Of a stretch of DNA of 64,000 nucleotides, positions 33,521-42,856 are shown piece after piece (the first letter of the stretch is position 1; the number at the start of each line of letters is the position of its first letter). Source of the stretch: Pseudomonas sp. PDM15. Its GTDB lineage: Bacteria; Pseudomonadota; Gammaproteobacteria; Pseudomonadales; Pseudomonadaceae. The translations under genes were made by a program, and so were the position numbers. The notes beneath the pieces were generated by a model that saw only the letters and a list, made by a program, of their open reading frames with translations, made no database searches and was not told the DNA's origin. Where the stretch lies: positions 558,001 to 622,000 of the forward strand of contig NZ_JACVAA010000001.1 of the NCBI RefSeq assembly GCF_014851565.1. The letters run 5' to 3'.

Positions 33521-34552
33521 ATGCAAACCGTTTCCACGCTGCTGGACGGCGACTGCGCCGACCAGGCGCAACATTCGCGGTTGTGGCCGTTTCTGCTGCG
33601 CCACGGTGGCAGCGCGATGGCCTATTCCTCGCTGCAGCCCGGCGCGGCCCAGTTCATCCACCCGCAGCTGGGCTATCTCGCCTATATCCCAGTCAGGCAT
33701 CCGCTCTATGCGCCGCGCGGGATGAATGTGGTGATCGGCGACCCGATTGCGGCCAGGGCCGACTTCGCGCCGCTGCTCGACGCTTATCTGGCGGCCACTC
33801 GGGTGCTCACGGTATTTCTCGACATCGGCAGCGCCTTCGCCGATGTGCTGAGCTCCCGCGGCTATCCGGTGAACGAATTCGGCGTCAATTCGGAGATCGA
33901 CCTGGCCGGCTTCGACCTCGAGCTGCGCGGCAAGCATTACGCTCACCTGCGTCGCTGGCGCAACAAGGCGCGCAGCGAAGGCGTGGAGGTGCACGAGGGG
34001 CGGCTCAGCGAGCAGGGCGGCGAGGAACTGGACGAGCTCAACCGCGAATGGCTCGCGCGCAAGGGCGGCCATGATCTGGCCGGGCTGACGCGGCCGCTGG
34101 TGTTCGAGGACGAGGAGGGCGTGCGCTACTTCTGGGCGCGCAAGCACGGTCGGCTACTGGCCCTCGCCGTGTTCGACCCGCTGTACCGCGACGGCCGGGT
34201 TATCGGCTATCTGCACAACGCATCGCGGGCGATCAAGGACGCGCCGAACGGCACCAACGACGCCATCGTGCTGCATGCCATGGGTCAGTTCAAAGCCGAG
34301 GGCAAGGAGCTCCTCACCCTGGGGCTGTCGCCGCTGGCGCTGAAAAACGGCGAGGCCTATCCGCACAACGCCTGGGTAGCCTGGGCGTTCGACTTCATCT
34401 ATCGCCGCTGTGCGTTCATCTATCCCTGCCAGGGGAATTTCTTCCACAAGCAGAAGTACTGCGGGCGCCAGGAAGCTTCCTTCGTCGCCGGCGTGCCGAC
34501 GCTCAGGCTCTACCACCTGCTGGGAATCCTCAAGGCTCTGCGGGCCTTGTGA
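33521..34552 (+). CDS. DUF2156 / lysyl-phosphatidylglycerol-synthase-like acyltransferase
   Basis: A 343-residue GNAT-related protein that resembles the C-terminal catalytic domain of MprF (LPG_synthase_C), without its membrane flippase part. Seen: GYLAYIPVRHPLYAPRGMNVVIGDPIA, KHYAHLRRWRNKARSEGVEV, LAVFDPLYRDGRVIGYLHNASR and LSPLALKNG, in the order of that domain. It could transfer an aminoacyl or acyl group to a lipid; the substrate is unknown. I prefer the ATG at 33521 (GGGGG six bases before) over the GTG at 33515, which overlaps the upstream stop. Confidence 0.8.
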   Translation: MQTVSTLLDGDCADQAQHSRLWPFLLRHGGSAMAYSSLQPGAAQFIHPQLGYLAYIPVRHPLYAPRGMNVVIGDPIAARADFAPLLDAYLAATRVLTVFLDIGSAFADVLSSRGYPVNEFGVNSEIDLAGFDLELRGKHYAHLRRWRNKARSEGVEVHEGRLSEQGGEELDELNREWLARKGGHDLAGLTRPLVFEDEEGVRYFWARKHGRLLALAVFDPLYRDGRVIGYLHNASRAIKDAPNGTNDAIVLHAMGQFKAEGKELLTLGLSPLALKNGEAYPHNAWVAWAFDFIYRRCAFIYPCQGNFFHKQKYCGRQEASFVAGVPTLRLYHLLGILKALRAL

Positions 34553-34593
34553 TCGGCAGTCCCACAGGCAAAACGTCACGAGGCAGGTTGCAT

Positions 34594-35649
34594 ATGTCTG
34601 TACAGAACTCGCAGGAAAAACTCGCCAGAGGCCAGATGGTCGAGCTGGCGCAGCGCTACGCGACCCCCAGCTACGCGCGCTCGGGTTGGCAGATCGCGTC
34701 GACGCTGATCCCGCACTTCGCGCTGAACTACCTGATCTACCAGAACTGGAGCGGGCCGTTGTGGATAACCGTTTCCCTGCTGCTGCTCAACAGCCTGTTC
34801 CTGGCGCGCAATTTCGTGTTGTTCCACGATGTCATGCACGGCTCGCTGTTCCGTTCCAAGCGCCTGAGCGATGTCGTCGGCCCGTTGCTGGGGTTGCTGG
34901 TGTTCATGCCGGCGCACCACTGGCAGCACGAGCACAACTACCATCACGGCAGCACCAATGACCTGTCCCGCACCGGCATCGGCGACATGCCGCTGCTCAG
35001 CGTTCGCCAGTACCAGGCGCTGAGCCGCCGGCAGCAGTTCTATTACCGGATCCTGCGCCATCCGGCCTTCTTCTTTACTCTGCACGCGCTGTACAAACTG
35101 GTGATCTTCCCCCGCGTGGTCGCGGATCGACGCTGGCCGCGCCATGTGCACCTCTCCGTGCACCTCACCAGCCTGGCCATCCTGGTGATCGGACTGGGCC
35201 TGTGGGCCACCGGGTACGGCCTTGTGTTCGTGATCCAGCTGCTCAGCTACGCTCTCGGCACGCCGGTGATGGTGTTCCTGTTCTACATCAATCATCACTT
35301 CGAACAGTCACGCTGGTACCCGGCGCATGAGTGGAACTTCGTCGACAGCGCGCTGCACGGCTCGTCCGTCTTTATCTTCCCGCCCGTACTGCGTTGGTTC
35401 TCCGCAAGCATTGGCATTCACAACGTCCATCACCTGATACCGCATATCCCCAACTACAACCTGAAGCGCTGCTGGAAGGAGAACGAATTGTTCGCCGACG
35501 CGCAGGTGATTTCCTTCTGGGAGGGTTTGCAGGCGCTGCGCCTCAGGCTCTGGGACGAGCAGACGGGGTGCTATGTGGGCAAGGAAGGCTACCGCTTCCC
35601 GGTTGCCGAGGAGGCCGCTGCACCCGACGCCAGCGCCTCCCCCGCGTAA
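34594..35649 (+). CDS. Membrane fatty-acid desaturase
   Basis: Di-iron desaturase of 351 residues with three histidine boxes: HDVMH (78-82), HEHNYHH (112-118) and HNVHH (276-280), separated by hydrophobic helices. Pattern and size are those of acyl-lipid desaturases of the delta-12/omega type. The ATG at 34594 follows GAGGCAGG; an in-frame ATG at 34549 has no such site. It is the last of the three-gene lipid-related set and has a short Ala/Ser/Asp-rich tail. The substrate could be an unusual lipid made by the two upstream genes; this is inference. Confidence 0.9.
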   Translation: MSVQNSQEKLARGQMVELAQRYATPSYARSGWQIASTLIPHFALNYLIYQNWSGPLWITVSLLLLNSLFLARNFVLFHDVMHGSLFRSKRLSDVVGPLLGLLVFMPAHHWQHEHNYHHGSTNDLSRTGIGDMPLLSVRQYQALSRRQQFYYRILRHPAFFFTLHALYKLVIFPRVVADRRWPRHVHLSVHLTSLAILVIGLGLWATGYGLVFVIQLLSYALGTPVMVFLFYINHHFEQSRWYPAHEWNFVDSALHGSSVFIFPPVLRWFSASIGIHNVHHLIPHIPNYNLKRCWKENELFADAQVISFWEGLQALRLRLWDEQTGCYVGKEGYRFPVAEEAAAPDASASPA

Positions 35650-35719
35650 GAGGAGGCGGCTGGTCGGATGGGGCCGGCGCGGCTGTGCTCAGTCGCGCAG
35701 GGAGTGATTCAGGCGTTGG

Positions 35720-38257
35720 TCACTTGCCCGGCATCAGCATCAGGCGCTTGTTGCCGTAGACCTTGTCCATGTTGCGGCTCTGGAACGGGAAGCTCATGTA
35801 GCCGCCCTTGAGCCAGGCGTCGATGCCGTCGGCGTAGTGCGGGCTGGCCGGGTTGCCGGACTGGCCGGAGCTGTTGACGCCGATCATCGGCTCTTCCAGG
35901 CCGAAGTCGACCACCACGCGCATGGCCGGGATCAGCCAGACGTTGAAGTCATTGCCCCATTCGTAGGCGGCCACGTTGAGGGTGCCGTGGTCGCCGCCTG
36001 CCGGGTAGGGGCCGCGGTCCAGATAGCCGCTGATGGCCTCGATGCCACTGCGCTGGCTGGCGCTCAGGTAGGGCGCCATCTTGGTAGCCTCGCTGGTCCA
36101 GCGGTACTGGTGCAGCTTGCCCCACTGCCAGGCGCTGCGATTGGCGCCCAGCTCGGCTTCCAGGTAACTGACGGCGCCGGCCAGGCTGCGCGCCATGATC
36201 GCCGGCTTGTCTTCCTTCTGCGCGGTCTTCACGTCGTCCCAGAACGGGCTGTCGTCGCGGCCGAGCAGGTGGTCGGCCTGGGCCGAATAGCTGTTGTTGC
36301 CGATCTCCACCAGAGCGCGCCAGGCCGGGCTGGTCTGCGGGCCCAGCTCATCGAGGAAGGTGGCCTTGGCGCTTTCCTGAAGGAAGGCACCGTACAGCGC
36401 GGCGTCGGCGGAGGTGGCGGCCATGCGGCCGTCGAAGCTCATCAGACGCTTGTAGGCTTCCTCGGCCTTGCCGCGGTCGGCGGCCGGGAGGGCGGCGATG
36501 GCCTTCTTCAGTGGCTCGGCCATGCCCGGTGCGTCGAACATCGCCTGCAGCTTGCCGGCGAACGGTGTGGTCTGGTCGTACTGCATGGCGATCATGCTTT
36601 TCTGGTCGTGCCGTCCGGAGCCGGCCAGTTGTGCGATGCGCTCGGCGCGTTCCGGGTAGAACCAGGAGTTGGACAACTGCATGCCATAGCCACGCGGCAC
36701 GGTGCGGTGGTTGGCGGTGCCCAGCCAGCCCTGCATCGGGTCCTGGTCGTAGGGGTGCAGCATGGCGTCGGCGTAGCCGTCCCAGTCGTAGGCGTCGTCC
36801 CAGCCCGGCGACGGCACCAGACCGGTGCCCTGTCTGCGGTTGGGGTAGCGGCCGGTGACCTGCCAGCCGATATGCTGGGCGTCGGCGAACACGATGTTCA
36901 GTGCCATGGCGCGCACTTCGCGGGTGGCCTCGAAGGCCTGTTCCACCGACTGGGCGCGGGACAGGTCGAAGAAGGCGTCGATCGATTGGTCCGCCTCGCC
37001 CTGGATGCTGCGCAGGGCCAGGCCGTAGCCGCTGGACATCTGCAGCGGCTGCAGCGGCGATTTGCGCTCGCCTAGCGCCGAGTTGAGCAGCGGGCCGTTG
37101 CGGGTCTCGTAGACGGTTTCGCGGATCGGTCGCTGGCCGCGGATGAAAAAGGTCTCCTGGCGCTCGCGGGCCGGCTGCCACTTGCCGTTGGCCTGGTAGT
37201 AGAGGCGGCCGCCCTCGCGTTTGACCTTCTCCAGGAACAGGTCCTGGTTGTCGCCCATGACCATGGTCATGCCCCAGGCCAGCTTGCCGTTGAAGCCGGC
37301 AACCACGGCCGGTACCCCGGCGATGGATACGCCGGCGGCTTGGAATTTCGGCGAGCGGATCTGCACGAAGTTCCAGATCGACGGCATCGATAGCGGCAGG
37401 TGGGTGTCGTTGGCCAGCAGGCTCTTGCCGCTGCGACTCTTCTGCGGGGCGATGGCCCAGTTGTTGGAGGCGGCGACGCCGAGCATGTTCAGTGCCGCCA
37501 CTTGGCCGGCTGTGTTGTTTACCGCCGCCAGGCCTGGAATCTTGCCAGCCAGGCTCAGGCCGCGCAGCTTCTCGGCTTCCTCGAAGGGCAGCGGTTCGTC
37601 CGGGTAGTTGGGCAGCAGCCAGGCGAGTTTGTCGGCACCGACCTTGTCCGCCAGGTTCAGCGAGGCGATTTCCTCCTGCAGGTTCACCGACAGGCCGAAG
37701 TTGAGCAGGCAGAACAGCAGCACCGAGTCTTCCGGCTTCCAGTAGGAAGGGCGGTAGCCGCTCTCGGCCAGGTCCATCGGCAACTTGTCCTGGTAGCGGA
37801 ACAGGTAGGCGTTGACGCCGCGCGAATACACCTCGAAGAACTTCTTGATGCGTGGCGAGGCGTTCTTGTACAACACCTCGGCGCTGGCGCGCAGATTGAC
37901 CGTGCGCATGAAACGGTCGATTTCCAGCACGCCGGGGCCGTTCATCTCGGCCAGGCGGCCCTCGGCGAGCAGGCGCATGCCAACCATCTGGCTGAGGCGG
38001 TCGGCGGCGTGCACGTAGCCCAGGGCGAACAGCGCGTCGTGGAAGGTGGTGGTCTCGATCAGTGGCATGCCCAGCGGGTTGCGTCGTATCACCACGCTCT
38101 GCGCCAGGCCCTGGACGCGGACGATGCCCTGGTCCGGGTGCACGCTGCTGGCGTAGCGGCCATTGAGGAAGGACTGGCAACCGCTGAGGAACAGGGTGCT
38201 GCATAGGGTGGCGGCAGCGGCGACGAACAGCGGACGAGAAAACAGGCGCGAACCCAT
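35720..38257 (-). CDS. quiP: Penicillin-acylase family lipoprotein, likely acyl-homoserine-lactone acylase QuiP
   Basis: Ntn-hydrolase of 845 residues that should hydrolyse the amide of long-chain acyl-homoserine lactones. The N-terminus is a lipoprotein signal (lipobox LSGC, Cys27). The propeptide is followed by the autocatalytic serine S264 in [13 protein letters not shown]. Further family blocks are [35 protein letters not shown] and [19 protein letters not shown]. Length and sequence agree with P. aeruginosa QuiP as I recall it (847 residues). Signal degradation in the periplasm is inferred. Confidence 0.82.
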   Translation of the reverse strand: MGSRLFSRPLFVAAAATLCSTLFLSGCQSFLNGRYASSVHPDQGIVRVQGLAQSVVIRRNPLGMPLIETTTFHDALFALGYVHAADRLSQMVGMRLLAEGRLAEMNGPGVLEIDRFMRTVNLRASAEVLYKNASPRIKKFFEVYSRGVNAYLFRYQDKLPMDLAESGYRPSYWKPEDSVLLFCLLNFGLSVNLQEEIASLNLADKVGADKLAWLLPNYPDEPLPFEEAEKLRGLSLAGKIPGLAAVNNTAGQVAALNMLGVAASNNWAIAPQKSRSGKSLLANDTHLPLSMPSIWNFVQIRSPKFQAAGVSIAGVPAVVAGFNGKLAWGMTMVMGDNQDLFLEKVKREGGRLYYQANGKWQPARERQETFFIRGQRPIRETVYETRNGPLLNSALGERKSPLQPLQMSSGYGLALRSIQGEADQSIDAFFDLSRAQSVEQAFEATREVRAMALNIVFADAQHIGWQVTGRYPNRRQGTGLVPSPGWDDAYDWDGYADAMLHPYDQDPMQGWLGTANHRTVPRGYGMQLSNSWFYPERAERIAQLAGSGRHDQKSMIAMQYDQTTPFAGKLQAMFDAPGMAEPLKKAIAALPAADRGKAEEAYKRLMSFDGRMAATSADAALYGAFLQESAKATFLDELGPQTSPAWRALVEIGNNSYSAQADHLLGRDDSPFWDDVKTAQKEDKPAIMARSLAGAVSYLEAELGANRSAWQWGKLHQYRWTSEATKMAPYLSASQRSGIEAISGYLDRGPYPAGGDHGTLNVAAYEWGNDFNVWLIPAMRVVVDFGLEEPMIGVNSSGQSGNPASPHYADGIDAWLKGGYMSFPFQSRNMDKVYGNKRLMLMPGK

Positions 38258-38330
38258 GACTGGCTCCTGGAGCAGGGCGGCGGACGATGGGCGGATTGTA
38301 GAGGGCGGAAGCTGCGGGGAGTAGGGGCCT

Positions 38331-38351
38331 GGCAGGGCATTGCGCCCTGCC
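38331..38351 (-). terminator. Hairpin between SEC-C gene and quiP
   Basis: A perfect 8-bp stem GGCAGGGC/GCCCTGCC with a 5-base loop in the 107-base gap. Without a T-tract it may only attenuate read-through into quiP. Confidence 0.35.
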
Positions 38352-38364
38352 GGGTGGGTTCAGG

Positions 38365-38565
38365 TCAGGCGCCGTGGCACTTCTTGAACTTTTTCTGGCT
38401 GCCGCAGGGGCACGGATCGTTGCGGCCGACTTCCTTCAGCGGATTGCGCACCGGCTCCTGGTGGTGATGGTTGCAGTGCGGACCATGCACGTGGCCGTCG
38501 TCATCATGGTGATGATCGTGGTCGTGGTTGCAGTCGGGGCCGTGGACGTGGGGTTGCTGAGTCAT
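38365..38565 (-). CDS. His-rich SEC-C motif protein (66 aa)
   Basis: A 66-residue protein. The first half is a metal-binding run of His, Asp and Cys ([20 protein letters not shown], then a second [11 protein letters not shown]). The last third is the SEC-C zinc motif [17 protein letters not shown]. The repeat of the HVHGP-CNH unit is visible. It probably binds zinc or another divalent ion, as SEC-C domains do in SecA and in YchJ, whose gene is also nearby. It starts four bases after the LEA-like gene stop. Confidence 0.85.
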   Translation of the reverse strand: MTQQPHVHGPDCNHDHDHHHDDDGHVHGPHCNHHHQEPVRNPLKEVGRNDPCPCGSQKKFKKCHGA

Positions 38566-38569
38566 GAAG

Positions 38570-39064
38570 CTACTCCGGAATATGATCGCCGGGGATTATC
38601 TCGCCATTGCGCTGCAGATGCACGTCGCGGCCGAAGAACAGGCCGGTCTTCACCTCCCCGCGCAGGCGGTAGCGGATCGGTCGATCAGGATCTTCCAGAG
38701 CCTTAACCACGCCCTTGAGGTGGCGCCACAGGTTGGTGCGCACCGGCACCTCGAAGTTGCTGTGGCCATGGGCGGGAACGTTGAGCCACTCGCTGGACTC
38801 GCCTTCGGCCAGTGGTACGCCGTTGAGCTCGATGTCATAGCTCAGGCCGCGCATCGGCAGTTCGAAGCCGTTGGGATTGTCGATGCGAAAGCGCAGGGAA
38901 AACTGCTGCTCCAGCAGTTTGGCCTTGATCACATCGACCTTGACGAGGTGGACTTCCGGGTCCTGGAAATCACCGCTAAACCAGCTGGTGCATCCCGTGA
39001 GGCCTGATAGCAGGCCGGTGATGATCGTCAGGGCGATGATGTGGAATCGCACCTGTGAAAACAT
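38570..39064 (-). CDS. LEA type 2 family lipoprotein
   Basis: A 164-residue exported protein with a lipoprotein signal (LTGC, Cys25) and one LEA_2 / WHy-type domain: [54 protein letters not shown]. This domain in bacteria is linked with envelope stress tolerance, but the role here is unproven. It lies upstream of the SEC-C gene by four bases and is divergent from the gene at 39177. Confidence 0.85.
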   Translation of the reverse strand: MFSQVRFHIIALTIITGLLSGLTGCTSWFSGDFQDPEVHLVKVDVIKAKLLEQQFSLRFRIDNPNGFELPMRGLSYDIELNGVPLAEGESSEWLNVPAHGHSNFEVPVRTNLWRHLKGVVKALEDPDRPIRYRLRGEVKTGLFFGRDVHLQRNGEIIPGDHIPE

Positions 39065-39176
39065 TGCATCGCTCCAATGGACGCCTCAGTGTAACAAGCG
39101 GCTGCTTCGCGGCCACCTGCTGTTCCCAGAAAAAAACTGCGCCATACTGGGGGCCGAATTGGACAGGAGTGTGACC

Positions 39177-39746
39177 ATGAGCCTCTACGAGATCGCCTTC
39201 GCCGGGCAGGTGGTGCCGGGCGCGGCGCTGGAGCAGGTGAAGGAGAATCTGGCGCGGTTGTTCCAGGCCGATGCCCAGCGCATCGCCTTGCTGTTCTCCG
39301 GGCGGCGCATCGTGATCAAGAGCAACCTGGATGCCGCCGGTGCCGAGAAGTACCGCGCGACCATGGAGCGCGCCGGCGCGCTGGCCATCGTTCAGGCGCT
39401 GGATGTGGAAGAGGTGGAGATGGCGCCGCCACCTGCTCCGGTTACCGCTCCGGCTCAAGCACCTGCCGCAGTTGCGGCGGCGCCGGTGGCCGCCGCCCGC
39501 AGTAGCGCCTCGGTGCGGGTGATTCCGCGTGACGAGTACATGGCGGCCTTCAGTGATGTGGAGGCGCCGGACTTCGGGATCGCGCCGGTAGGAGCCGACC
39601 TGCAGGATGCCAAGCCTGAGGCCCAGGCTCCGCAGGTGGACCTCTCGCAATTCAGCCTGGCGCCGACCGGCAGCGACATGGGCCAGGCCAAGGCCGCACC
39701 GTCCGGGCCTCCTCCCGACACTTCGCACCTCAAGCTGCAGGAGTGA
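39177..39746 (+). CDS. Conserved protein with Ala/Pro-rich linker, function unknown
   Basis: A 189-residue protein. Residues 1-80 form a compact alpha/beta-like domain (MSLYEIAFAGQVVPGAALEQVKENLARLFQ...). Then comes a low-complexity Ala/Pro linker (about 83-115) and a C-terminal tail with a repeated motif, FGIAPVGADLQDAK and FSLAPTGSDMGQAK. The repeat suggests two short binding motifs. No signal peptide. It ends just before a bidirectional terminator. Its function is unknown to me. Confidence 0.75.
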   Translation: MSLYEIAFAGQVVPGAALEQVKENLARLFQADAQRIALLFSGRRIVIKSNLDAAGAEKYRATMERAGALAIVQALDVEEVEMAPPPAPVTAPAQAPAAVAAAPVAAARSSASVRVIPRDEYMAAFSDVEAPDFGIAPVGADLQDAKPEAQAPQVDLSQFSLAPTGSDMGQAKAAPSGPPPDTSHLKLQE

Positions 39747-39750
39747 AGAA

Positions 39751-39774
39751 CAAGGCCCGCATTTGCGGGCCTTG
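39751..39774. terminator. Bidirectional terminator
   Basis: A perfect 10-bp stem CAAGGCCCGC/GCGGGCCTTG with loop ATTT, followed by TCTTGTGT, between convergent genes ending at 39746 and 39787. Confidence 0.85.
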
Positions 39775-39786
39775 TCTTGTGTGGCT

Positions 39787-40899
39787 TCAGCTCTTGCTGG
39801 TCGTGCACTTGGCCTGGGCCTGGGGCGGCGTCAGATTTCGGATCGAGGTGTAGAACAACTCGCAGGTCTGCACTTTGTCGGTGACCTGCCACTTCTGCGT
39901 GCAGCTGTTCAGCGTCTGCTGCGGATCGGCGGAAGGATTCTGCCCCATGCCGGCCTGCCAGCAGGCGGCGCTGATGTCCTGGCCCATCACCTTGAGCCCT
40001 GCGGCGTCGGCCTTCGCCTGGTCGCCGCCGTAGTTCTCCGGGTCGGCCGCATACCAGATATAGCTCGGGTGGTTGGCGCCGAGCACCGGCACGTTCTGGC
40101 CCGGCGCAGGCGTGATCTCGTCCAGGCCCAGTACGCCGATGTTGACCTTGTACTGGCTGTTGACCCAGGTGCGCACCGGGCCGCCGAAGGCGACCATGGG
40201 CAGCGGCGTGCCGTTGCCTGCGGTGAGCTGGGCGACCATCGTCGTCTGGTAGTCGGTGAAGTAGCTATAGACACCTTGCAGGTCGCTGCCCGCGCTGGCC
40301 GGTGCGGCAATCGGCGCGATGTCGATGATGGTCTGGTAGGCCGGCGTCTGGGCCGCCGCCACGCCGTTCTCGGTCAGCAGCGAGGCCCAGCGATCGGTGG
40401 TCTTGGACTCCAGGTAGTCCTGGGCCTGGGTCAGCGAGTAGTCCGGCGGGAAGTGCAGCAGCTCCACGCTCTTGCGGTTGTCCAGGGCCATGCCCAGGGG
40501 CAGGAAGAAGTACCAGCTGTACTGCCACTTGCCGTCACTGTTGAGCTTGCTGGCGCCGTCAAAAGCCGAGTCGCCGGCGGCCAGCAGGTTGCTCAGCGGC
40601 GTGCCGTAATCGGCGGGGACGCCACTGAAACTGGCCGTGAGCATGTCCCCGCTCTGGCTGACCTTGACCGTGGCATCGGCGTAGCCGTCGCGCTCCAGGC
40701 TCTGCTGCAGGTAGTGCTCGGCGGTCTGCTCCAGCGTCCAGTCGCGATAGCAGATCACGCTGCAGTTGTTGGGGTAGGCGAACAGGCGGGTGACGCGCTC
40801 GCTGCTGCCCAGGCTGACCTGCACGTCGTCCGCCTGAACGGCGCCGACTAATAGCAGGGCGACCAGGCCGGCCGCCGCTCCACTGTGCTTGTGCTTCAT
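39787..40899 (-). CDS. Exported protein of unknown function (370 aa)
   Basis: A 370-residue protein with a Sec signal peptide (cleavage about AVQA-DD, residues 23-24). Cysteines lie in two groups, two near residues 46-50 (NNCSVICY) and a C-terminal set (AACWQ, LNSCTQ, QTCEL, AKCTT), so disulfide bonds are likely and the product is periplasmic or secreted. No catalytic motif was recognised. The middle has WYFFLPLGMALDNRKSVELLHFPPDYSL. It is downstream of ychJ on the same strand by 63 bases. Confidence 0.75.
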   Translation of the reverse strand: MKHKHSGAAAGLVALLLVGAVQADDVQVSLGSSERVTRLFAYPNNCSVICYRDWTLEQTAEHYLQQSLERDGYADATVKVSQSGDMLTASFSGVPADYGTPLSNLLAAGDSAFDGASKLNSDGKWQYSWYFFLPLGMALDNRKSVELLHFPPDYSLTQAQDYLESKTTDRWASLLTENGVAAAQTPAYQTIIDIAPIAAPASAGSDLQGVYSYFTDYQTTMVAQLTAGNGTPLPMVAFGGPVRTWVNSQYKVNIGVLGLDEITPAPGQNVPVLGANHPSYIWYAADPENYGGDQAKADAAGLKVMGQDISAACWQAGMGQNPSADPQQTLNSCTQKWQVTDKVQTCELFYTSIRNLTPPQAQAKCTTSKS

Positions 40900-40962
40900 C
40901 TACTGCTCCTTGTTGGCCCCGGCCCCCGCCGGGTTCTGGCTAACAAATGAAGCAGAGTTTTC

Positions 40963-41433
40963 TCAGCTCAGGTAGCTGCTGCAGCACTTCTTGAATTTCT
41001 GTCCGCTGTTGCAGGGGCAAGGATCGTTGCGCCCGGCCTTGAGTGGCGTGGTGGGGTCGAGGAAGTACCAGCGGCCCTCGCGCTGGACGAAGGCTGAGCG
41101 CTCGCGATGGCTGTGCTCGCCGCTGCCGTCGTGCCAGCGCGCGGTGAAGGTGACGAAGGCGTGCTCGGGCTGCGCGCCGATCAGTTCGCTGCCTTCCACT
41201 TCGAGTCCCAGCCAGGTGCTGCCCAGGCTCCAGGCGCGGATGCCGTCGCGGTCGAGTCCGTCCTGCTGGGCGGGAAGGGTAGTGGCCACCAGATAGTCGA
41301 GCAGGCCCAGCACGTAGGCGCTGTAGCGCGAGCGCATGAGGTGTTCGGCGCTGGGCGCCGGAGTGCCCTGGTGATAGTGGCCGCAGCAGGCGTCCAGCGA
41401 ACTGCCGCTGCCGCAGGGACAGGCTTGGCTCAT
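40963..41433 (-). CDS. YchJ/UPF0225 protein with two SEC-C motifs
   Basis: A 156-residue protein with SEC-C zinc motifs at both ends: [19 protein letters not shown] at the N-terminus and [16 protein letters not shown] at the C-terminus. An NTF2-like middle follows the [21 protein letters not shown] block. This is the classical YchJ arrangement and length. Molecular function is not established. It begins four bases after the stop of the upstream gene. Confidence 0.92.
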   Translation of the reverse strand: MSQACPCGSGSSLDACCGHYHQGTPAPSAEHLMRSRYSAYVLGLLDYLVATTLPAQQDGLDRDGIRAWSLGSTWLGLEVEGSELIGAQPEHAFVTFTARWHDGSGEHSHRERSAFVQREGRWYFLDPTTPLKAGRNDPCPCNSGQKFKKCCSSYLS

Positions 41434-41437
41434 GGCA

Positions 41438-41935
41438 TCACCACCAGTACTTGCCGAAGTTTTGCGGGTTGGCCCAAAACTTGGCGTTCAGCCAGTCAGG
41501 AACCTGCTTGTAATCGCGCAGGTCGTAGGTGAACAGGGTCAGCGTCTGGCCTTCGCGCTGGAAGCTCTCGCTAGCCTGCAGGGCCAGAGCGAACAGCTCG
41601 GTTTCCTGCCAGCCACAGGCGGCCAGGTCGACCAGCACGGCCAGGCGACTGGCGTTGAGGTTGCGGATGCCGCCGAGCAATTCCAGCGCAGTGCGCTTGG
41701 GTAGGTGCTCCAGGCAGTCCACCACCAGTGCAAGATCGTAACGCTGAGCCGCCAGGTCCGCCGGTAACGCTCCGGCCGGAGCATGGGCCAGCAGGGTTTG
41801 CGGGTGGGCTTCCCGAAAGGCGGATACCGCCGGCAACTGGCTGGCGCCGACCAGCAACAGGCGCTGCGGCGCATGATGATCGAGCAGCGCGGCCAAGGCC
41901 TGCTGCGGTGTACGTGAGGATGGGGCGTGAGTCAT
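41438..41935 (-). CDS. Small Rossmann-like protein of unknown function (165 aa)
   Basis: A 165-residue protein with a nucleotide-fold-like pattern, [12 protein letters not shown] near the start and [28 protein letters not shown], similar to methyltransferase cores but without a clear glycine-rich SAM loop. It ends [14 protein letters not shown], a conserved-looking aromatic tail. It shares an operon with ychJ (four-base gap) and is divergent from the first OmpA gene. Function unknown. Confidence 0.75.
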   Translation of the reverse strand: MTHAPSSRTPQQALAALLDHHAPQRLLLVGASQLPAVSAFREAHPQTLLAHAPAGALPADLAAQRYDLALVVDCLEHLPKRTALELLGGIRNLNASRLAVLVDLAACGWQETELFALALQASESFQREGQTLTLFTYDLRDYKQVPDWLNAKFWANPQNFGKYWW

Positions 41936-42097
41936 ATGGTGAAAATCCCGAGTACGAATGCCAAGACTATCGCGCTCCGAGCTAATGTCCTATGGACCTT
42001 GGTATGGAAACTGCCTATAACTGGCGGATAGTAAGGAAGCCATCTTTACTTCTTTGCTGTCGGTTGTACGCCGATTCCCTACAGGAGACCTAATAAG

Positions 42098-42724
42098 ATG
42101 AGTATCACAAGGAAAGCTGTACCCCTGATCCTGGCAACCGGCCTGCTGACCGGCTGCGCTGGCATTCAGAAAACCGATTGGCCGACCTGCGCGGCCGTTG
42201 GTGGTGTGACCGGTGCTGCACTGGGTGCGATTGAAAGCTCTGAGTGGGCCGGTGGCGGTGCGCTGGTTGGTGCCGGTATGGCCGCAGCGTATTGCTGGGT
42301 GCATGGCGCTGAAGAGCAAGTGGCAGTGGTCGAAGAGACTGTGGTCGAAGAGACCGTCACTCCAGAACCTGCTGAGCCGGTACGCGTCGAGCTGGACGTC
42401 AAGTTCGACTTCGACAAGTCCGTGGTTAAAGAAGAAAGCCAAGGCGACATCAAGGCGCTGGCCGATTTCATGAGCCAGTATCCGTCCACCAGCACCGTGG
42501 TTGAAGGTCACACCGACTCCGTCGGCACCGACGCTTACAACCAGGGTCTGTCCGAGCGTCGTGCCAATGCCGTACGTGACGTACTGGTCAACCAGTATGG
42601 CGTAGGCGGTGACCGCGTGAGCTCGGTGGGTTATGGCGAAAGCCGCCCGGTGGCTGACAACTCCACCAGCGATGGCCGTGCCATCAACCGTCGCGTGGAA
42701 GCCGAGGTTGAAGCTCGCCCCTAA
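42098..42724 (+). CDS. OmpA-family lipoprotein, first of tandem pair
   Basis: A 208-residue outer-membrane lipoprotein. It has lipobox LTGC (Cys20), a glycine-zipper-like segment (GGVTGAALGAIESSEWAGGGALVGAGM), a Val/Glu-rich linker and an OmpA peptidoglycan-binding domain (VKFDFDKSVVKEES, VVEGHTDSVGTDAYNQGLSERRANAVRDVL, GYGESRPVADN, NRRVEAEVEA). It probably anchors the outer membrane to the cell wall. Its C-terminal half is nearly identical to the next gene, a tandem duplication. AGGAG precedes the ATG. Confidence 0.93.
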   Translation: MSITRKAVPLILATGLLTGCAGIQKTDWPTCAAVGGVTGAALGAIESSEWAGGGALVGAGMAAAYCWVHGAEEQVAVVEETVVEETVTPEPAEPVRVELDVKFDFDKSVVKEESQGDIKALADFMSQYPSTSTVVEGHTDSVGTDAYNQGLSERRANAVRDVLVNQYGVGGDRVSSVGYGESRPVADNSTSDGRAINRRVEAEVEARP

Positions 42725-42810
42725 GTAGTCATCTCCCGGCAAGGCGGCTGCAGCATCTGGCTCAGTCGCCCACTGGGACTGGCTTGTACACTTTGGGGGA
42801 CGGGTCTTTA

Positions 42811-42848
42811 CTCCTGTGTTACCGGTAATCGAACCGGTGACACAGGAG
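42811..42848 (+). promoter_or_regulatory. 16-bp hairpin that buries the Shine-Dalgarno of the second OmpA gene
   Basis: 5' arm CTCCTGTGTTACCGGT (42811-42826), loop AATCGA, 3' arm ACCGGTGACACAGGAG (42833-42848). All pair, with one G-U. The 3' arm contains the AGGAG (42844-42848) that lies eight bases before the ATG at 42857, so the ribosome site is fully paired when folded. Translation control by structure (temperature or a factor) is inferred; the hairpin could also end messages from the first gene. Confidence 0.75.
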
Positions 42849-42856
42849 ATCCCGCC

